A stretch of DNA of 29,638 nt from a bacterium (GTDB taxonomy: Bacteria > Thermosulfidibacterota > Thermosulfidibacteria > Thermosulfidibacterales > JALWSI01): NCBI GenBank assembly GCA_027080315.1, contig JALWSI010000033.1, forward strand, positions 1 to 29,638. Reading direction: 5' to 3'. The position numbers were made by a program, and so were the translations under genes. Below, piece by piece: positions 9,045 through 17,152 of the stretch. The notes beneath the pieces are model-generated. The model ran no database searches and was not told where the DNA came from. It saw only the letters and a list, made by a program, of their open reading frames with translations. Position 1 is the first letter of the stretch, and every line of letters begins with the position of its first letter.

Positions 9045-10381
9045 TGTCCAAGAGACTTGTTGTTATTGGAGGAGTGGCGGGGGGAACAAGTGCAGCCGCC
9101 AAGGCTAAAAGAACCAATAAAGAGTGGGAGATTCGTATCTTTGAAAAGGGCCCCTACGTTTCTTATGGCGGGTGTGGACTTCCTTACTTTGTAGGTAAAG
9201 AGATAGAGAAGAAAGAGGATCTCATAGTCAGATGGCCTCACCAATTTGAGGAGCAGGGTATTCGTGTGAGCGTGAACAGCGAGGTGAAGTCTGTGGACAC
9301 ATCAAAGGGTGAGGTTGAGGTGTTTCATGCCGATGATGGCACAACCGAAAGATACGGGTACGATTCGCTTGTGATTGCTACAGGGGCAAAGCCTTTTGTG
9401 CCACCCATCCCTGGAGTGGATCTTGATGGGGTTTATGTGTTGAGAACACCTTTGGATGGAGAGGCTATAAGAAAGAGACTGGAAAAAGGGATAAAAGAGG
9501 CAGTTGTTGTGGGGGGAGGTTTTATTGGGGTTGAGATGTGTGAGGCGTTGCTCAATTGGGGGGTTAAGGTGACCATGATTGAGCTTATGGATCAGATCTT
9601 GCCCCCAATGGATGCCGACATTGCCTCGTTGGTGGCTGAGCGCCTTACCAAGGCTGGGGTAGAGATTATCATCTCTTCAGGTGTGAGCGCTTTTGAAGGA
9701 GATGGCAGCTTAGAGAGGGTTATTGCAGGGGATCTGACTATTCCTGCGCAGCTGGCTGTGTTGGCTATTGGGGTTAGGCCCAATGTTGAGCTTGCCAAAG
9801 ATGCCGGAGTTGCTCTGGGACCTACTGGTGCTATTGCTGCTAATGAACGCATGGAGACCAATATTGATGGGGTATTTACCGCTGGAGACTGCGCAGAGGC
9901 GATTCATCTTGTAACTGGAGATCCCGTTTACATCCCCTTGGGAACCACTGCCAATAAGATGGGCAGGGTTGCAGGAACGAATGCAGTGGAAGGAAGGGCT
10001 ACCTTCAAAGGGGTTTTGGGAACCTCCATAATAAAGGCCCTTGACCTTGGTGTGGCCATGACCGGCCTAACGGAGAAAGAGTGTGAGAAGAAGAAGATAG
10101 CCTACAAGGTTGTCAAAATTAAAGGGCGTGATCGGGCTCATTACTATCCAGGTTCTCACCCAATTACCGTGAAACTGGTTTACAGAAGCGACGATGGAAG
10201 GCTTGTAGGTGGACAGATAGTGTCACACTGGACCGCTGCAAAGAGGATAGATGCTATTGCCACTGCGATTTATGCAGGGTTGACTGTTGAGGACTTTGGG
10301 CGACAGGATTTTGCCTACTCTCCTCCCTTCTCCCCGGTGTGGGATCCTATGCTCACTGCAGCCAACAGAGCGGTGAAGTGA
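9044..10381 (+). CDS. CoA-disulfide reductase / NADH oxidase family flavoprotein
   Basis: FAD- and NAD(P)H-dependent oxidoreductase of the single-cysteine disulfide reductase family. FAD-binding VVIGGVAGGTSAAAKAK at the N-terminus, redox Cys44 in SYGGCGLPYFVG, NAD(P)H-binding VVVGGGFIGVEMCEAL near residue 153, second FAD motif TNIDGVFTAGDCAEA near 276, and the dimerisation domain ending DFAYSPPFSPVWDP, the usual C-terminal signature of CoA-disulfide reductases. 445 residues, normal length. Members reduce CoA disulfide, polysulfide or elemental sulfur through CoA, or oxygen; sequence alone does not decide. No C-terminal rhodanese domain. Its ATG overlaps the transketolase stop by one base; lpxA follows after 3 bases. 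Confidence 0.88.
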   Translation: MSKRLVVIGGVAGGTSAAAKAKRTNKEWEIRIFEKGPYVSYGGCGLPYFVGKEIEKKEDLIVRWPHQFEEQGIRVSVNSEVKSVDTSKGEVEVFHADDGTTERYGYDSLVIATGAKPFVPPIPGVDLDGVYVLRTPLDGEAIRKRLEKGIKEAVVVGGGFIGVEMCEALLNWGVKVTMIELMDQILPPMDADIASLVAERLTKAGVEIIISSGVSAFEGDGSLERVIAGDLTIPAQLAVLAIGVRPNVELAKDAGVALGPTGAIAANERMETNIDGVFTAGDCAEAIHLVTGDPVYIPLGTTANKMGRVAGTNAVEGRATFKGVLGTSIIKALDLGVAMTGLTEKECEKKKIAYKVVKIKGRDRAHYYPGSHPITVKLVYRSDDGRLVGGQIVSHWTAAKRIDAIATAIYAGLTVEDFGRQDFAYSPPFSPVWDPMLTAANRAVK

Positions 10382-10384
10382 TTC

Positions 10385-11191
10385 ATGTCAGAGATTGACC
10401 CAAGGGCTGTGGTTCATCCAGAGGCCAGGCTCCATGAAGGGGTGGTGGTGGGGCCTTATGCGGTGATTGAAGAGGACGTAGAGATTGGTGAAAACTCCGT
10501 TGTTGCAGCCCATGCTGTGATCAAAAGATGGACCACCATCGGCACTGATTGCACCATAGGGGAGTTTGCCCTTTTAGGGGGCGCTCCTCAGGACATCAAC
10601 TATACGGGCTTTCCTTCTTATGTAAAAGTGGGAAACGGTAATGTTATAAGGGAGTTTGTTTCTATCCACAGGGCATCTCGTGAGAACGAGACCACTGTTG
10701 TGGGAGATGGAAACTTCATCATGGCCTATGCCCATATTGGCCATGACTGTGTTATTGGAAACAACACAATAATAACCAACTATGCGGGTCTCTCTGGCTT
10801 TGTTCAGGTTGAAGACAGGGCCATAATCTCGGGACACGTTGGAATCCATCAGTTTGTTAGGATAGGCTCCCTTGCCATTGTGTCGGGGTGTTCCGGTGTG
10901 GCCCAGGATGTTCCTCCCTATGCCATTGCAGCAGGCAGACCTGCTGAGGTGGCAGGGGTGAATGTGATTGGCTTGAGAAGAGCGGGATTCTCACCTGCTG
11001 AGAGAAAGGCCATTCAAAAGGCCTTTAAGATACTCTTCTTTTCTGGGATGAATCTCTCTCACGCTATTGAAGAGGTTTCAAAGGTGGAAGGAATGGATAG
11101 TGAACATATTGGGCATCTTTTAGACTTTATTCGTAATGCCAAAAGGGGAGTGTGTCGGCCAAAAGATGTGAGAAAGGGGATGGCTGAGTGA
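10385..11191 (+). CDS. lpxA: Acyl-ACP--UDP-N-acetylglucosamine O-acyltransferase LpxA
   Basis: First step of lipid A synthesis, transferring a 3-hydroxyacyl chain to UDP-GlcNAc. Left-handed beta-helix of hexapeptide repeats over residues 6-190, then a helical C-terminus. Catalytic histidine in AHIGHDCVIG (H120, with H117, matching E. coli H125 and H122), H155 in VGIHQF, and SGCSGVAQDVPPYA. The residue aligned with the E. coli Gly173 acyl-chain ruler is Gly168, which favours a long acyl chain. 268 residues against 262 in E. coli. The stop overlaps the next gene by four bases. It shows that the cell makes an LPS-type outer membrane. lpxB, lpxD and fabZ are not in the window. Confidence 0.97.
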   Translation: MSEIDPRAVVHPEARLHEGVVVGPYAVIEEDVEIGENSVVAAHAVIKRWTTIGTDCTIGEFALLGGAPQDINYTGFPSYVKVGNGNVIREFVSIHRASRENETTVVGDGNFIMAYAHIGHDCVIGNNTIITNYAGLSGFVQVEDRAIISGHVGIHQFVRIGSLAIVSGCSGVAQDVPPYAIAAGRPAEVAGVNVIGLRRAGFSPAERKAIQKAFKILFFSGMNLSHAIEEVSKVEGMDSEHIGHLLDFIRNAKRGVCRPKDVRKGMAE

Positions 11192-12156
11192 GAAAGGTTA
11201 GGGCTGGAGTGATAGGGGTTGGCCACATGGGACAGTACCATGCTGGGGCCTACATGGAGCTTCCTTATGTGGAGCTTGTGGGAGTGGCAGATGTTGACGA
11301 GAATCGTCTTGATAACATCACCCAACATTACGAGGTGAAGGGCTTTACAGACTTTCACCAGCTTCTACCCTTAGTGGACGTTGTTACTGTGGCTGTTCCC
11401 ACCCAGCTTCACTACTCTGTGGGTAAAGAGGTGCTCAATGCAGGGGTTCATCTCTTAATGGAGAAGCCCATTGCCCCTACAATGGAAGAGGCCATAGCCC
11501 TCACTGAGCTTGCAAAAAGTAAAGGCTTAACCCTGCACCTTGGCCATGTGGAGAGATTCAATGGGGCGGTTCAGGAGCTAACCAAGATTGTTACCAATCC
11601 CCTTCTGGTTGAGAGTAGAAGGTTGGGACCTTTTGTTAAACGGGTGGCGGATGATGGGGTGGTTTTGGATCTGATGATTCACGACATTGACATCATATTG
11701 CGGTTGGTGAACTCAAAGGTGGAGAGAATCACAGCCTCTGGAACCTCTTTTTACACAAAGAAGGGAGACGCCGCTGTTGTCACCCTCTACTTTGAGAGTG
11801 GTTGTGTGGCCTCAATAACCGCGAGTCGTCTCACCCAGAACAAGATACGCACCATGGCGGTTTCTGAGAAGGACTTTTACGTCTTTCTAAACTTTACCGA
11901 GCAGGACCTCCACATACACAGAGACGCTTTCTCTGAGGCCATCAGGACTCCAAAAGAACTGAGGTATCGTCAGAGCTCCATCATTGAGCAGGTCTTTGTG
12001 CATAAGGAGAACCCTTTGAAACAAGAGCTTGCCCACTTTATTGAAGCGGCCATGGGGGATTCGGGACCCTCTGTGCCCACAGAGCTGGATCTTGAGTCTC
12101 TGCGCATAGCCTTAGCTGTTGAAGATATGCTGAGAGAGCAAGGGGTGATTGAGTAG
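11188..12156 (+). CDS. Gfo/Idh/MocA-family dehydrogenase, candidate UDP-GlcNAc 3-dehydrogenase (GnnA-like)
   Basis: NAD(P)-dependent sugar oxidoreductase. Rossmann motif GVIGVGHMGQYH at residues 7-18, the family EKPIAPTMEEA element near 92, GHVERFN near 118 and catalytic-type DLMIHDIDIILRL near 162; 322 residues. GTG 11188 overlaps the lpxA stop (GTGA) and has AAGGGGAT upstream. Translational coupling to lpxA suggests a lipid A role: in Acidithiobacillus, GnnA oxidises the 3-OH of UDP-GlcNAc so that GnnB can install a 3-amino group, giving amide-linked lipid A. No GnnB-type aminotransferase is in the window, so this assignment is inference from fold and neighbour. Other sugar-nucleotide dehydrogenations remain possible. 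Confidence 0.75.
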   Translation: MRKVRAGVIGVGHMGQYHAGAYMELPYVELVGVADVDENRLDNITQHYEVKGFTDFHQLLPLVDVVTVAVPTQLHYSVGKEVLNAGVHLLMEKPIAPTMEEAIALTELAKSKGLTLHLGHVERFNGAVQELTKIVTNPLLVESRRLGPFVKRVADDGVVLDLMIHDIDIILRLVNSKVERITASGTSFYTKKGDAAVVTLYFESGCVASITASRLTQNKIRTMAVSEKDFYVFLNFTEQDLHIHRDAFSEAIRTPKELRYRQSSIIEQVFVHKENPLKQELAHFIEAAMGDSGPSVPTELDLESLRIALAVEDMLREQGVIE

Positions 12157-12165
12157 GAAAGAATG

Positions 12166-12228
12166 TAGTACTCTGCTTCCAATTTATTGATAAAACCTGT
12201 CAGAGATAGAGATGATGGTACTCTGTTT
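12166..12228 (+). repeat. Pair of 13-bp direct repeats upstream of hisE
   Basis: TAGTACTCTGCTT (12166-12178) and TGGTACTCTGTTT (12216-12228) match at 11 of 13 positions and start exactly 50 bases apart; a weaker third copy, GGTTACTCTTT, begins at 12232. They fill the 103-base gap before hisE, the longest gap in this same-strand run after the suf promoter. They may be binding sites for a regulator of the hisE-xseB-ispA-dxs run; that is inference. Confidence 0.3.
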
Positions 12229-12259
12229 GACGGTTACTCTTTAGACCTCAGGAGGATTC

Positions 12260-12574
12260 ATGACCGTTGGAGATAAACTATACCAGATTATTTTGAAAAG
12301 AATAGAGTTTGCCTCTCCTGAGGACTCCTATGTTGCCATGCTGTGTCGTAAGGGGGAGGATGCTGTCTTTAAGAAGGTAGGGGAAGAAGCAGTGGAGACT
12401 GTTTTGGCCCTTAAAGGTGGCAATAGGGATGAGATCCTTTATGAGGCTGCAGATCTCATATTTCACCTCTACCTCTCCTTAGCATATCGTGGGATAGATC
12501 CCAAAGAGGTCTGGAGAGAACTGGAGGCCAGGTTCGGAAAGAGCGGGCTAAGAGGGGGAAAAGATGAAGTTTGA
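12260..12574 (+). CDS. hisE: Phosphoribosyl-ATP pyrophosphatase
   Basis: Second step of histidine synthesis: hydrolyses phosphoribosyl-ATP to phosphoribosyl-AMP. An all-alpha MazG-like fold of 104 residues, the normal length. The metal-binding helices are clear: KKVGEEAVETVLALKGG near residue 38 (EExxE) and EILYEAADLIFHLYLSL near 58 (ExxD). AGGAGG at 12250-12255 precedes ATG 12260. It stands apart from other his genes and overlaps xseB by 11 bases, so it appears to head an xseB-ispA-dxs run. Confidence 0.94.
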   Translation: MTVGDKLYQIILKRIEFASPEDSYVAMLCRKGEDAVFKKVGEEAVETVLALKGGNRDEILYEAADLIFHLYLSLAYRGIDPKEVWRELEARFGKSGLRGGKDEV

Positions 12575-12773
12575 AGAGGCTGTGAAGAGGCTCCAAGAGA
12601 TCCTGTCTCTATTGGAAGAGGCCGATCTCCCTTTGGAGGAGTCCATAAAGCTCTTTGAAGAAGGCTCAAAACTGGTGAAGATGTGCGAGAAGATGCTTGA
12701 CGATGCAGAGAAGAGGATAAGGAAGCTTTCTGATTCGGAGGTTGAAGGGAACCTGGAAGATGCCAGGGAATAG
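12564..12773 (+). CDS. xseB: Exodeoxyribonuclease VII small subunit
   Basis: Small subunit of exonuclease VII, which degrades single-stranded DNA together with XseA. 69 residues, with the typical MKFEEAVKRLQEILSLLEE start and the LPLEESIKLFEEGSKL motif, forming two helices and an acidic tail. It overlaps hisE upstream and ispA downstream. The xseB-ispA-dxs order is a common bacterial arrangement; the usual xseA upstream neighbour is missing and hisE is in its place. Confidence 0.93.
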   Translation: MKFEEAVKRLQEILSLLEEADLPLEESIKLFEEGSKLVKMCEKMLDDAEKRIRKLSDSEVEGNLEDARE

Positions 12774-13671
12774 AGTAGAGCTGGACCAGCACCTCCGGGA
12801 AATGAAGGAGAAAATAGAGGCCTCGTTGAGGGGCTTTATTGAGAAGTACTCCCAGGGAGTGCCGTCTAAGTTGAAGGAAGCTGTTGAGTACAGCCTCTTT
12901 GCAGGGGGGAAAAGGATTCGTCCAATTCTCGCTTTGGAGGCTGCCGAGTTGGTTGGAGGTGTACATGAGACTGCCATGCCTGTGGCCTGTGGCATAGAAA
13001 TGATCCACACCTACTCGTTGATCCACGATGATCTCCCTGCCATGGACGATGACGATCTGCGCAGAGGTGTTCCTACAAACCACAAGGTGTTTGGAGAGGC
13101 TATAGCAATCCTTGCAGGAGATGCTCTTCTCACTTTGGCCTTTAATGTTATGAGCGATCTGGATAACTACCCAGAAGATGTGAGCCCATCTACTGTTCTA
13201 CAGGCGTTAGCTCTTGTGGCCAAGGCTGCAGGATGGTCTGGTATGGTGGGAGGTCAGGTGGTGGATATTGAGATGGAGGGTGCTGAGCCCTCTGCATGCG
13301 TGGTTGAAGAGATTCACACCAATAAGACCGCAAAGATGATCCAGGTGTCTCTATTGGCCGGTGCCTTGGTTGCAGGGGCGTCTCAGGAGGAAATGGGGAC
13401 GCTTGAAAGGTACGGCATGAGCTTAGGGCTCACCTTTCAGGTGGTTGATGACATCTTGGGGGCTATTGGAGACGAAAAGAGCCTTGGGAAACCGGTTGGA
13501 AAGGATATCCAGAGGGGTAAGATGACCTACCCTGCAGTGTGGGGGGTGGAGGAATCTAAGAGAAGGGCAGAGGAGCTTACAGATGAAGCCTGCAAGGCCC
13601 TTATACCCTTTGGGGATAGAGCTTATCGCCTCAGAGCCCTCTCAAAGATGCTGCTGGAAAGGGTCTCTTGA
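12760..13671 (+). CDS. ispA: Short-chain polyprenyl diphosphate synthase (farnesyl/geranylgeranyl type)
   Basis: Condenses IPP with allylic diphosphates to make C15-C20 prenyl chains. Motifs: FAGGKRIRPILALEAAEL near residue 48, first aspartate-rich motif DDLPAMDDDDLRRG near 87, HTNKTAKM near 188, and a second aspartate-rich region VVDDILGAIGDEKSLGKPVG near 228. In that region the third Asp of DDxxD is Gly (DDILG), a departure from most family members. About 303 residues. Start: ATG 12760 has AAGGGA 9 bases upstream; TTG 12742 directly abuts a GGAGG and is less likely. Overlaps xseB by 14 bases and the dxs ATG by one (TGATG). Chain length cannot be fixed by eye. Confidence 0.92.
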   Translation: MPGNRVELDQHLREMKEKIEASLRGFIEKYSQGVPSKLKEAVEYSLFAGGKRIRPILALEAAELVGGVHETAMPVACGIEMIHTYSLIHDDLPAMDDDDLRRGVPTNHKVFGEAIAILAGDALLTLAFNVMSDLDNYPEDVSPSTVLQALALVAKAAGWSGMVGGQVVDIEMEGAEPSACVVEEIHTNKTAKMIQVSLLAGALVAGASQEEMGTLERYGMSLGLTFQVVDDILGAIGDEKSLGKPVGKDIQRGKMTYPAVWGVEESKRRAEELTDEACKALIPFGDRAYRLRALSKMLLERVS

Positions 13672-15542
13672 TGGAGCTTCTACCTCAGATTGAGTCTCCC
13701 AAAGATATCCGTGACCTTTCCTATCCTGAGCTCAGGAGATTGGCAGAGGAGATCAGAGAGTACATAGTGGATGTGATCTCCAAACAGGGTGGACACCTTG
13801 CCCCCTCCCTTGGGGTGGTGGAGTTGACCCTTGCCCTCCATTACTGTTTTGACACTCCAAGAGACCGTCTCATCTGGGATGTGGGCCACCAGTGCTATGC
13901 CCATAAGATTATCACTGGAAGGCGTGAGGAGTTCAGAAAAATTCGATCCCGTGGAGGCCCTTCAGGTTTCCCTAAAAGAGATGAGAGCGTTTACGATCCC
14001 TTTGGAACCGGGCACAGTAGCACCTCAATCTCTGCTGGCTTGGGCATGGCCATTGCTCGTGATCTGCAGAAGGGTTCCCGAAAGGTTGTTGCTGTCATAG
14101 GTGACGGCTCAATGAGTGCTGGAATGGCCTTTGAGGCCTTGAACCACGCAGGCCAGACAGAAACGGATCTCGTTGTTGTGCTTAATGACAACGAGATGTG
14201 TATCTCTTCCACCAAAGGAGCCCTCTCTTCTTATTTATCCCGTCGCCTCGCTGATCCGTACTATTTGAAGATACGCAACGAGGTTAAGAGGCTCTTTAAG
14301 GATAAGCCTGGCGGAGACAAACTGGTTCTGGCTGTTAAGAAGGCGGAAGAGGCCCTGAAGGGCTTCTTCACTCCTGGCATCCTATTTGAAGAGCTCGGCT
14401 TCAAATATGTGGGTCCCATCAGGGGGCATAGGGTTAAGGATCTCATTGAGACCTTCAAGCAGGTTGGCAAGGCCAAAGAGCCTATTCTGGTACACGTTTT
14501 AACCAAGAAGGGTAAGGGGTACCCTCCTGCTGAAGAGAACCCCAGTCTTTTTCACGGTATTGGCCCCTTTGATAAAGAGACTGGTGAGCCTTTAAAATCC
14601 TCTTCTTTGCCAACCTATTCAAAGGTTTTTGCAAATACCTTGATAAAGATTGCCCAGAAAGATGAAAGGGTGGTTGCAATCACCGCGGCAATGCCAGATG
14701 GTACAGGATTAAGCGCTTTTGCAAGGAGGTTTCCTGACAGGTTCTTTGATGTTGGAATAGCGGAGCAGCATGCTGTCACCTTTGCCGCGGGGTTGGCTGC
14801 CGAGGGAATGATACCGGTTGCAGCCATCTATTCAACCTTTCTCCAGAGGGCTTACGACCAGATAATACACGATGTGGCTCTCCAGAATCTTCCTGTGGTC
14901 TTCGCCATAGATAGAGGCGGAATAGTGGGAGACGATGGACCAACCCACCACGGGGTGTTTGATCTATCTTATCTCAGGTCTATACCCAACATGGTGGTTA
15001 TGGCTCCCTCAGACGAGGCAGAGCTGGCCAATATGCTGTTTACCGCAATTAAACATGGCGGTCCTGTGGCGGTGAGGTATCCCAGGGGAGTGGGATTGGG
15101 GGTGGATATTCCTGAAGAGCTTGAGCCCTTGGAGATTGGCAAGGGGCGGCTTATTCATGATGGAGGGGATGTGGCCATTCTCTCAGTGGGCAACATGCTT
15201 AGGGCGTGTGAAGAGGCGGTTGCCTTGTTAAAAGAAGAGGGAATAACCCCATCTTTGATTGATGCAAGGTTTATTAAACCTTTGGATGAAGAACTTATAG
15301 TTGAAGCGGTTGGCAAAAGCTCTCTTGTGGTGACGGTTGAAGAGAACGTTTTAGCTGGTGGTTTTGGAAGCGGGGTGCTTGAGCTGCTTGCAGATAGGGG
15401 GCTCCTTGGAGGTGATAGGCAGGTGCTCCGTTTTGGGGTACCTGACACCTTCTTGCCCCATGCAAGCCAGGACGAAGTGCGCCGCATGATTGGACTAACG
15501 CCTCAGGCTATCTTTGATGCTGTGGTTAAGAGACTCGGATGA
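13671..15542 (+). CDS. dxs: 1-deoxy-D-xylulose-5-phosphate synthase
   Basis: First step of the MEP isoprenoid pathway: joins pyruvate and glyceraldehyde 3-phosphate on TPP. 623 residues. Motifs: LIWDVGHQCYAHKIITGR near residue 64, FGTGHSSTSISAGLGMA near 110, TPP motif VIGDGSMSAGMAFEALNHAG near 141 with the distal VVLNDNEMCIS, and the catalytic Glu in FDVGIAEQHAVTFAAGLA near 362. The C-terminal transketolase domain is complete. ATG 13671 overlaps the ispA stop by one base, so synthesis is probably coupled. Together with IspA and the pentose-phosphate enzymes in the same run it feeds isoprenoid synthesis. Its TPP motif is canonical, in contrast to the transketolase at 7116. Confidence 0.97.
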   Translation: MELLPQIESPKDIRDLSYPELRRLAEEIREYIVDVISKQGGHLAPSLGVVELTLALHYCFDTPRDRLIWDVGHQCYAHKIITGRREEFRKIRSRGGPSGFPKRDESVYDPFGTGHSSTSISAGLGMAIARDLQKGSRKVVAVIGDGSMSAGMAFEALNHAGQTETDLVVVLNDNEMCISSTKGALSSYLSRRLADPYYLKIRNEVKRLFKDKPGGDKLVLAVKKAEEALKGFFTPGILFEELGFKYVGPIRGHRVKDLIETFKQVGKAKEPILVHVLTKKGKGYPPAEENPSLFHGIGPFDKETGEPLKSSSLPTYSKVFANTLIKIAQKDERVVAITAAMPDGTGLSAFARRFPDRFFDVGIAEQHAVTFAAGLAAEGMIPVAAIYSTFLQRAYDQIIHDVALQNLPVVFAIDRGGIVGDDGPTHHGVFDLSYLRSIPNMVVMAPSDEAELANMLFTAIKHGGPVAVRYPRGVGLGVDIPEELEPLEIGKGRLIHDGGDVAILSVGNMLRACEEAVALLKEEGITPSLIDARFIKPLDEELIVEAVGKSSLVVTVEENVLAGGFGSGVLELLADRGLLGGDRQVLRFGVPDTFLPHASQDEVRRMIGLTPQAIFDAVVKRLG

Positions 15543-16429
15543 TGGCTGAAAAGGAGATTATCTTTGTTGGGATGGGCAGGGTTGGAACCGCCCTTGCCCT
15601 GACCTTAAAGAGAGCGGGATATTCAATCTTAGCCGTTGACGATGTGGATGAAGAGGCGCTTGTGAAGGCAAAGGAGATGTTGGGAGAGGTTGCCGTAGGT
15701 ATCTCCCAAAGCGCCGCTGATAGGGCCAGGGCCGTATTTATCACCACAAGAGACGATGCCATCCAGAGTGTGGCGGAGAACATCTCCAATCGGTTTAAGT
15801 GGAAAGAGAAGACCGTTTTTGTTCACACCAGCGGCTCACACACCTCCAGTATTCTGGGAGACAGATCCAGGCTATCCTTCCATCCTTTGCAGAGCTTTGC
15901 CCAGGTTGAAGAGGCCATAAAGAGGATACCTGAGGCGGTGTTCACCTTAGAGGGCAATGAAGATGGCCTGAAACTCGGCAGGGAGATGGCCAAAGACCTT
16001 GGAGTCTCTGCCGTTGAGATTGCTCCTCAGCAGAAGCCCCTGTACCATTTGGCTGCCTGTGTGGCCTGTAATTATGGGGTCACACTTGTCTATGAGGCGA
16101 AGAGGGTGCTTGAAAAACTGGGATTTCCCAGTGATCTGGCCGAGCGCGGCCTGTTGTCTTTGGTTGCAGGTACAGTGGCCAATATGGAGAGACTGGGTGT
16201 AGAGAAGGCCATAACTGGTCCAATAATGAGGGGGGATCTCTCCACCATAGAGACCCATCTGAACGCCTTGGAGTCTTACGGAGATCGCGATCTTCAAAGG
16301 CTTTATCTATTGCTTGGAAGGCTTACTGCTAAGATGGTGTTAAAAGAGTCCACCTCGGTTCCGGGGGAGGAGGGGAATGTGTCTGAGATAGAGAGTCTAT
16401 TGAAAGCTATTGATGATCAAAAGGAATGA
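15539..16429 (+). CDS. Rossmann-fold/DUF2520 oxidoreductase of unknown substrate
   Basis: 296 residues. N-terminal Rossmann domain with IIFVGMGRVGTALALTL (residues 7-23) and acidic D34-D37 after strand 2, which suggests NAD rather than NADP. The middle VFITTRDDAIQSV and the LSFHPLQSFAQ motif near 121 mark the DUF2520 family, distantly related to 6-phosphogluconate and pyrroline-carboxylate reductases. The C-terminal half is an all-helical dimerisation domain. The physiological substrate of the family is not established. ATGATG at 15539-15544 overlaps the dxs stop, so it is the last gene of that run. Its 3' end overlaps the end of pilP on the other strand by 23 bases. Confidence 0.82.
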   Translation: MMAEKEIIFVGMGRVGTALALTLKRAGYSILAVDDVDEEALVKAKEMLGEVAVGISQSAADRARAVFITTRDDAIQSVAENISNRFKWKEKTVFVHTSGSHTSSILGDRSRLSFHPLQSFAQVEEAIKRIPEAVFTLEGNEDGLKLGREMAKDLGVSAVEIAPQQKPLYHLAACVACNYGVTLVYEAKRVLEKLGFPSDLAERGLLSLVAGTVANMERLGVEKAITGPIMRGDLSTIETHLNALESYGDRDLQRLYLLLGRLTAKMVLKESTSVPGEEGNVSEIESLLKAIDDQKE

Positions 16430-17141
16430 TTCTCGTGCTGTTGCCTTCTTTCAGCACTATGCCATCAAGGTTTATGTCTGTCACCTTGTAATCTCTAAGC
16501 CCTACAATGTCTCCTATCTTTACTATGTAGGTCTCTCCGTCGGGGGCCACAACCAAGGCGAAGTGGATATCGTGATCCACCATTATTCCCTTTATTGTTA
16601 GTCTGTTTACACTGTAATTCTGTAAAGGAGACAGAATGATCCTCTTCTTTATCAACCTCTTCTTTCTTTTGGCCCTTTGGGCCCTTCTTCTGGCTTTCTC
16701 CGCTTCTCTTCTGGCTTTTTCAGCTAACATCCTGGCTTTCTCTTTCAACATCCTGGCCCTTTCGGCCTCTGCCTTCATCTGTCTGATCAACTCAGGGGGG
16801 ATAGCAAAGAAGTTTCTGTGCTTGGGGATTGGCGGCGGAGGTAGTGGCATAGCCTTGCTCAATTTTTGAGCGATCTCTTCTGCAGGTTGAGAGGAAGGCT
16901 GTTGGGGTGGGCTAAACCCTTTAAAGAACTCTTCCATTGATATTTGTGGCGCGCCGTTATCTTTAGCTGGAGGGGGCTGTCCATTGTTCTTTTTTGTTTG
17001 TAGAGCCCTGGTAAGGGCATCAACGTTTATTATGGCGTTTAATAGGGAGGTCTTTTTCTTTGAGCTCTTTGTGGCCATAACTGTTATGCTGTAACCTGCT
17101 ACTGCAACTATTATTATCGTTATGAGAGCGAATCTTTTCAC
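16407..17141 (-). CDS. pilP: PilP-like type IV pilus inner-membrane accessory protein with a heptad-repeat helix
   Basis: Last gene of the pilMNOP cluster. In type IV pili, PilP links the PilNO complex to the PilQ secretin. Residues 1-22 form a hydrophobic anchor (MKRFALITIIIVAVAGYSIT) with no lipobox Cys, unlike classical lipoprotein PilP. Residues 52-106 are Pro/Gln-rich. Residues 127-161 are five tandem heptads (ERARMLK, EKARMLA, EKARREA, EKARRRA, QRAKRKK), a long charged helix. The beta-domain from 174 has NYSVNRLTIKGIM, ALVVAPDGETYIVKIGDIVG and VTDINLDGIVLKEG, the PilP pattern. GTG 17141 has GGGAG upstream, 11 bases after the pilO stop. 244 residues, longer than the usual 170-180 because of the helix. 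Confidence 0.82.
   Translation of the reverse strand: MKRFALITIIIVAVAGYSITVMATKSSKKKTSLLNAIINVDALTRALQTKKNNGQPPPAKDNGAPQISMEEFFKGFSPPQQPSSQPAEEIAQKLSKAMPLPPPPIPKHRNFFAIPPELIRQMKAEAERARMLKEKARMLAEKARREAEKARRRAQRAKRKKRLIKKRIILSPLQNYSVNRLTIKGIMVDHDIHFALVVAPDGETYIVKIGDIVGLRDYKVTDINLDGIVLKEGNSTRIIPFDHQ
16659..16763 (-). repeat. Five tandem heptad (21-bp) repeats coding a charged helix in PilP
   Basis: Codons 127-161 of the pilP gene consist of five consecutive seven-codon units, each starting with Glu/Gln-Lys/Arg-Ala-Arg/Lys. The units drift from RML to RRR towards the C-terminal end, ending in a Lys/Arg-rich block. The periodicity suggests growth by unit duplication. The encoded structure is probably a single charged alpha helix acting as a spacer. 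Confidence 0.7.
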
Positions 17142-17152
17142 TCTTTACTCCC

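Noticed and set aside
12469-13083. Antisense frame of about 204 codons over hisE, xseB and ispA
   Set aside because: It crosses three well-identified genes and is low-complexity Ser/Pro/Leu-rich, as expected for a shadow frame.
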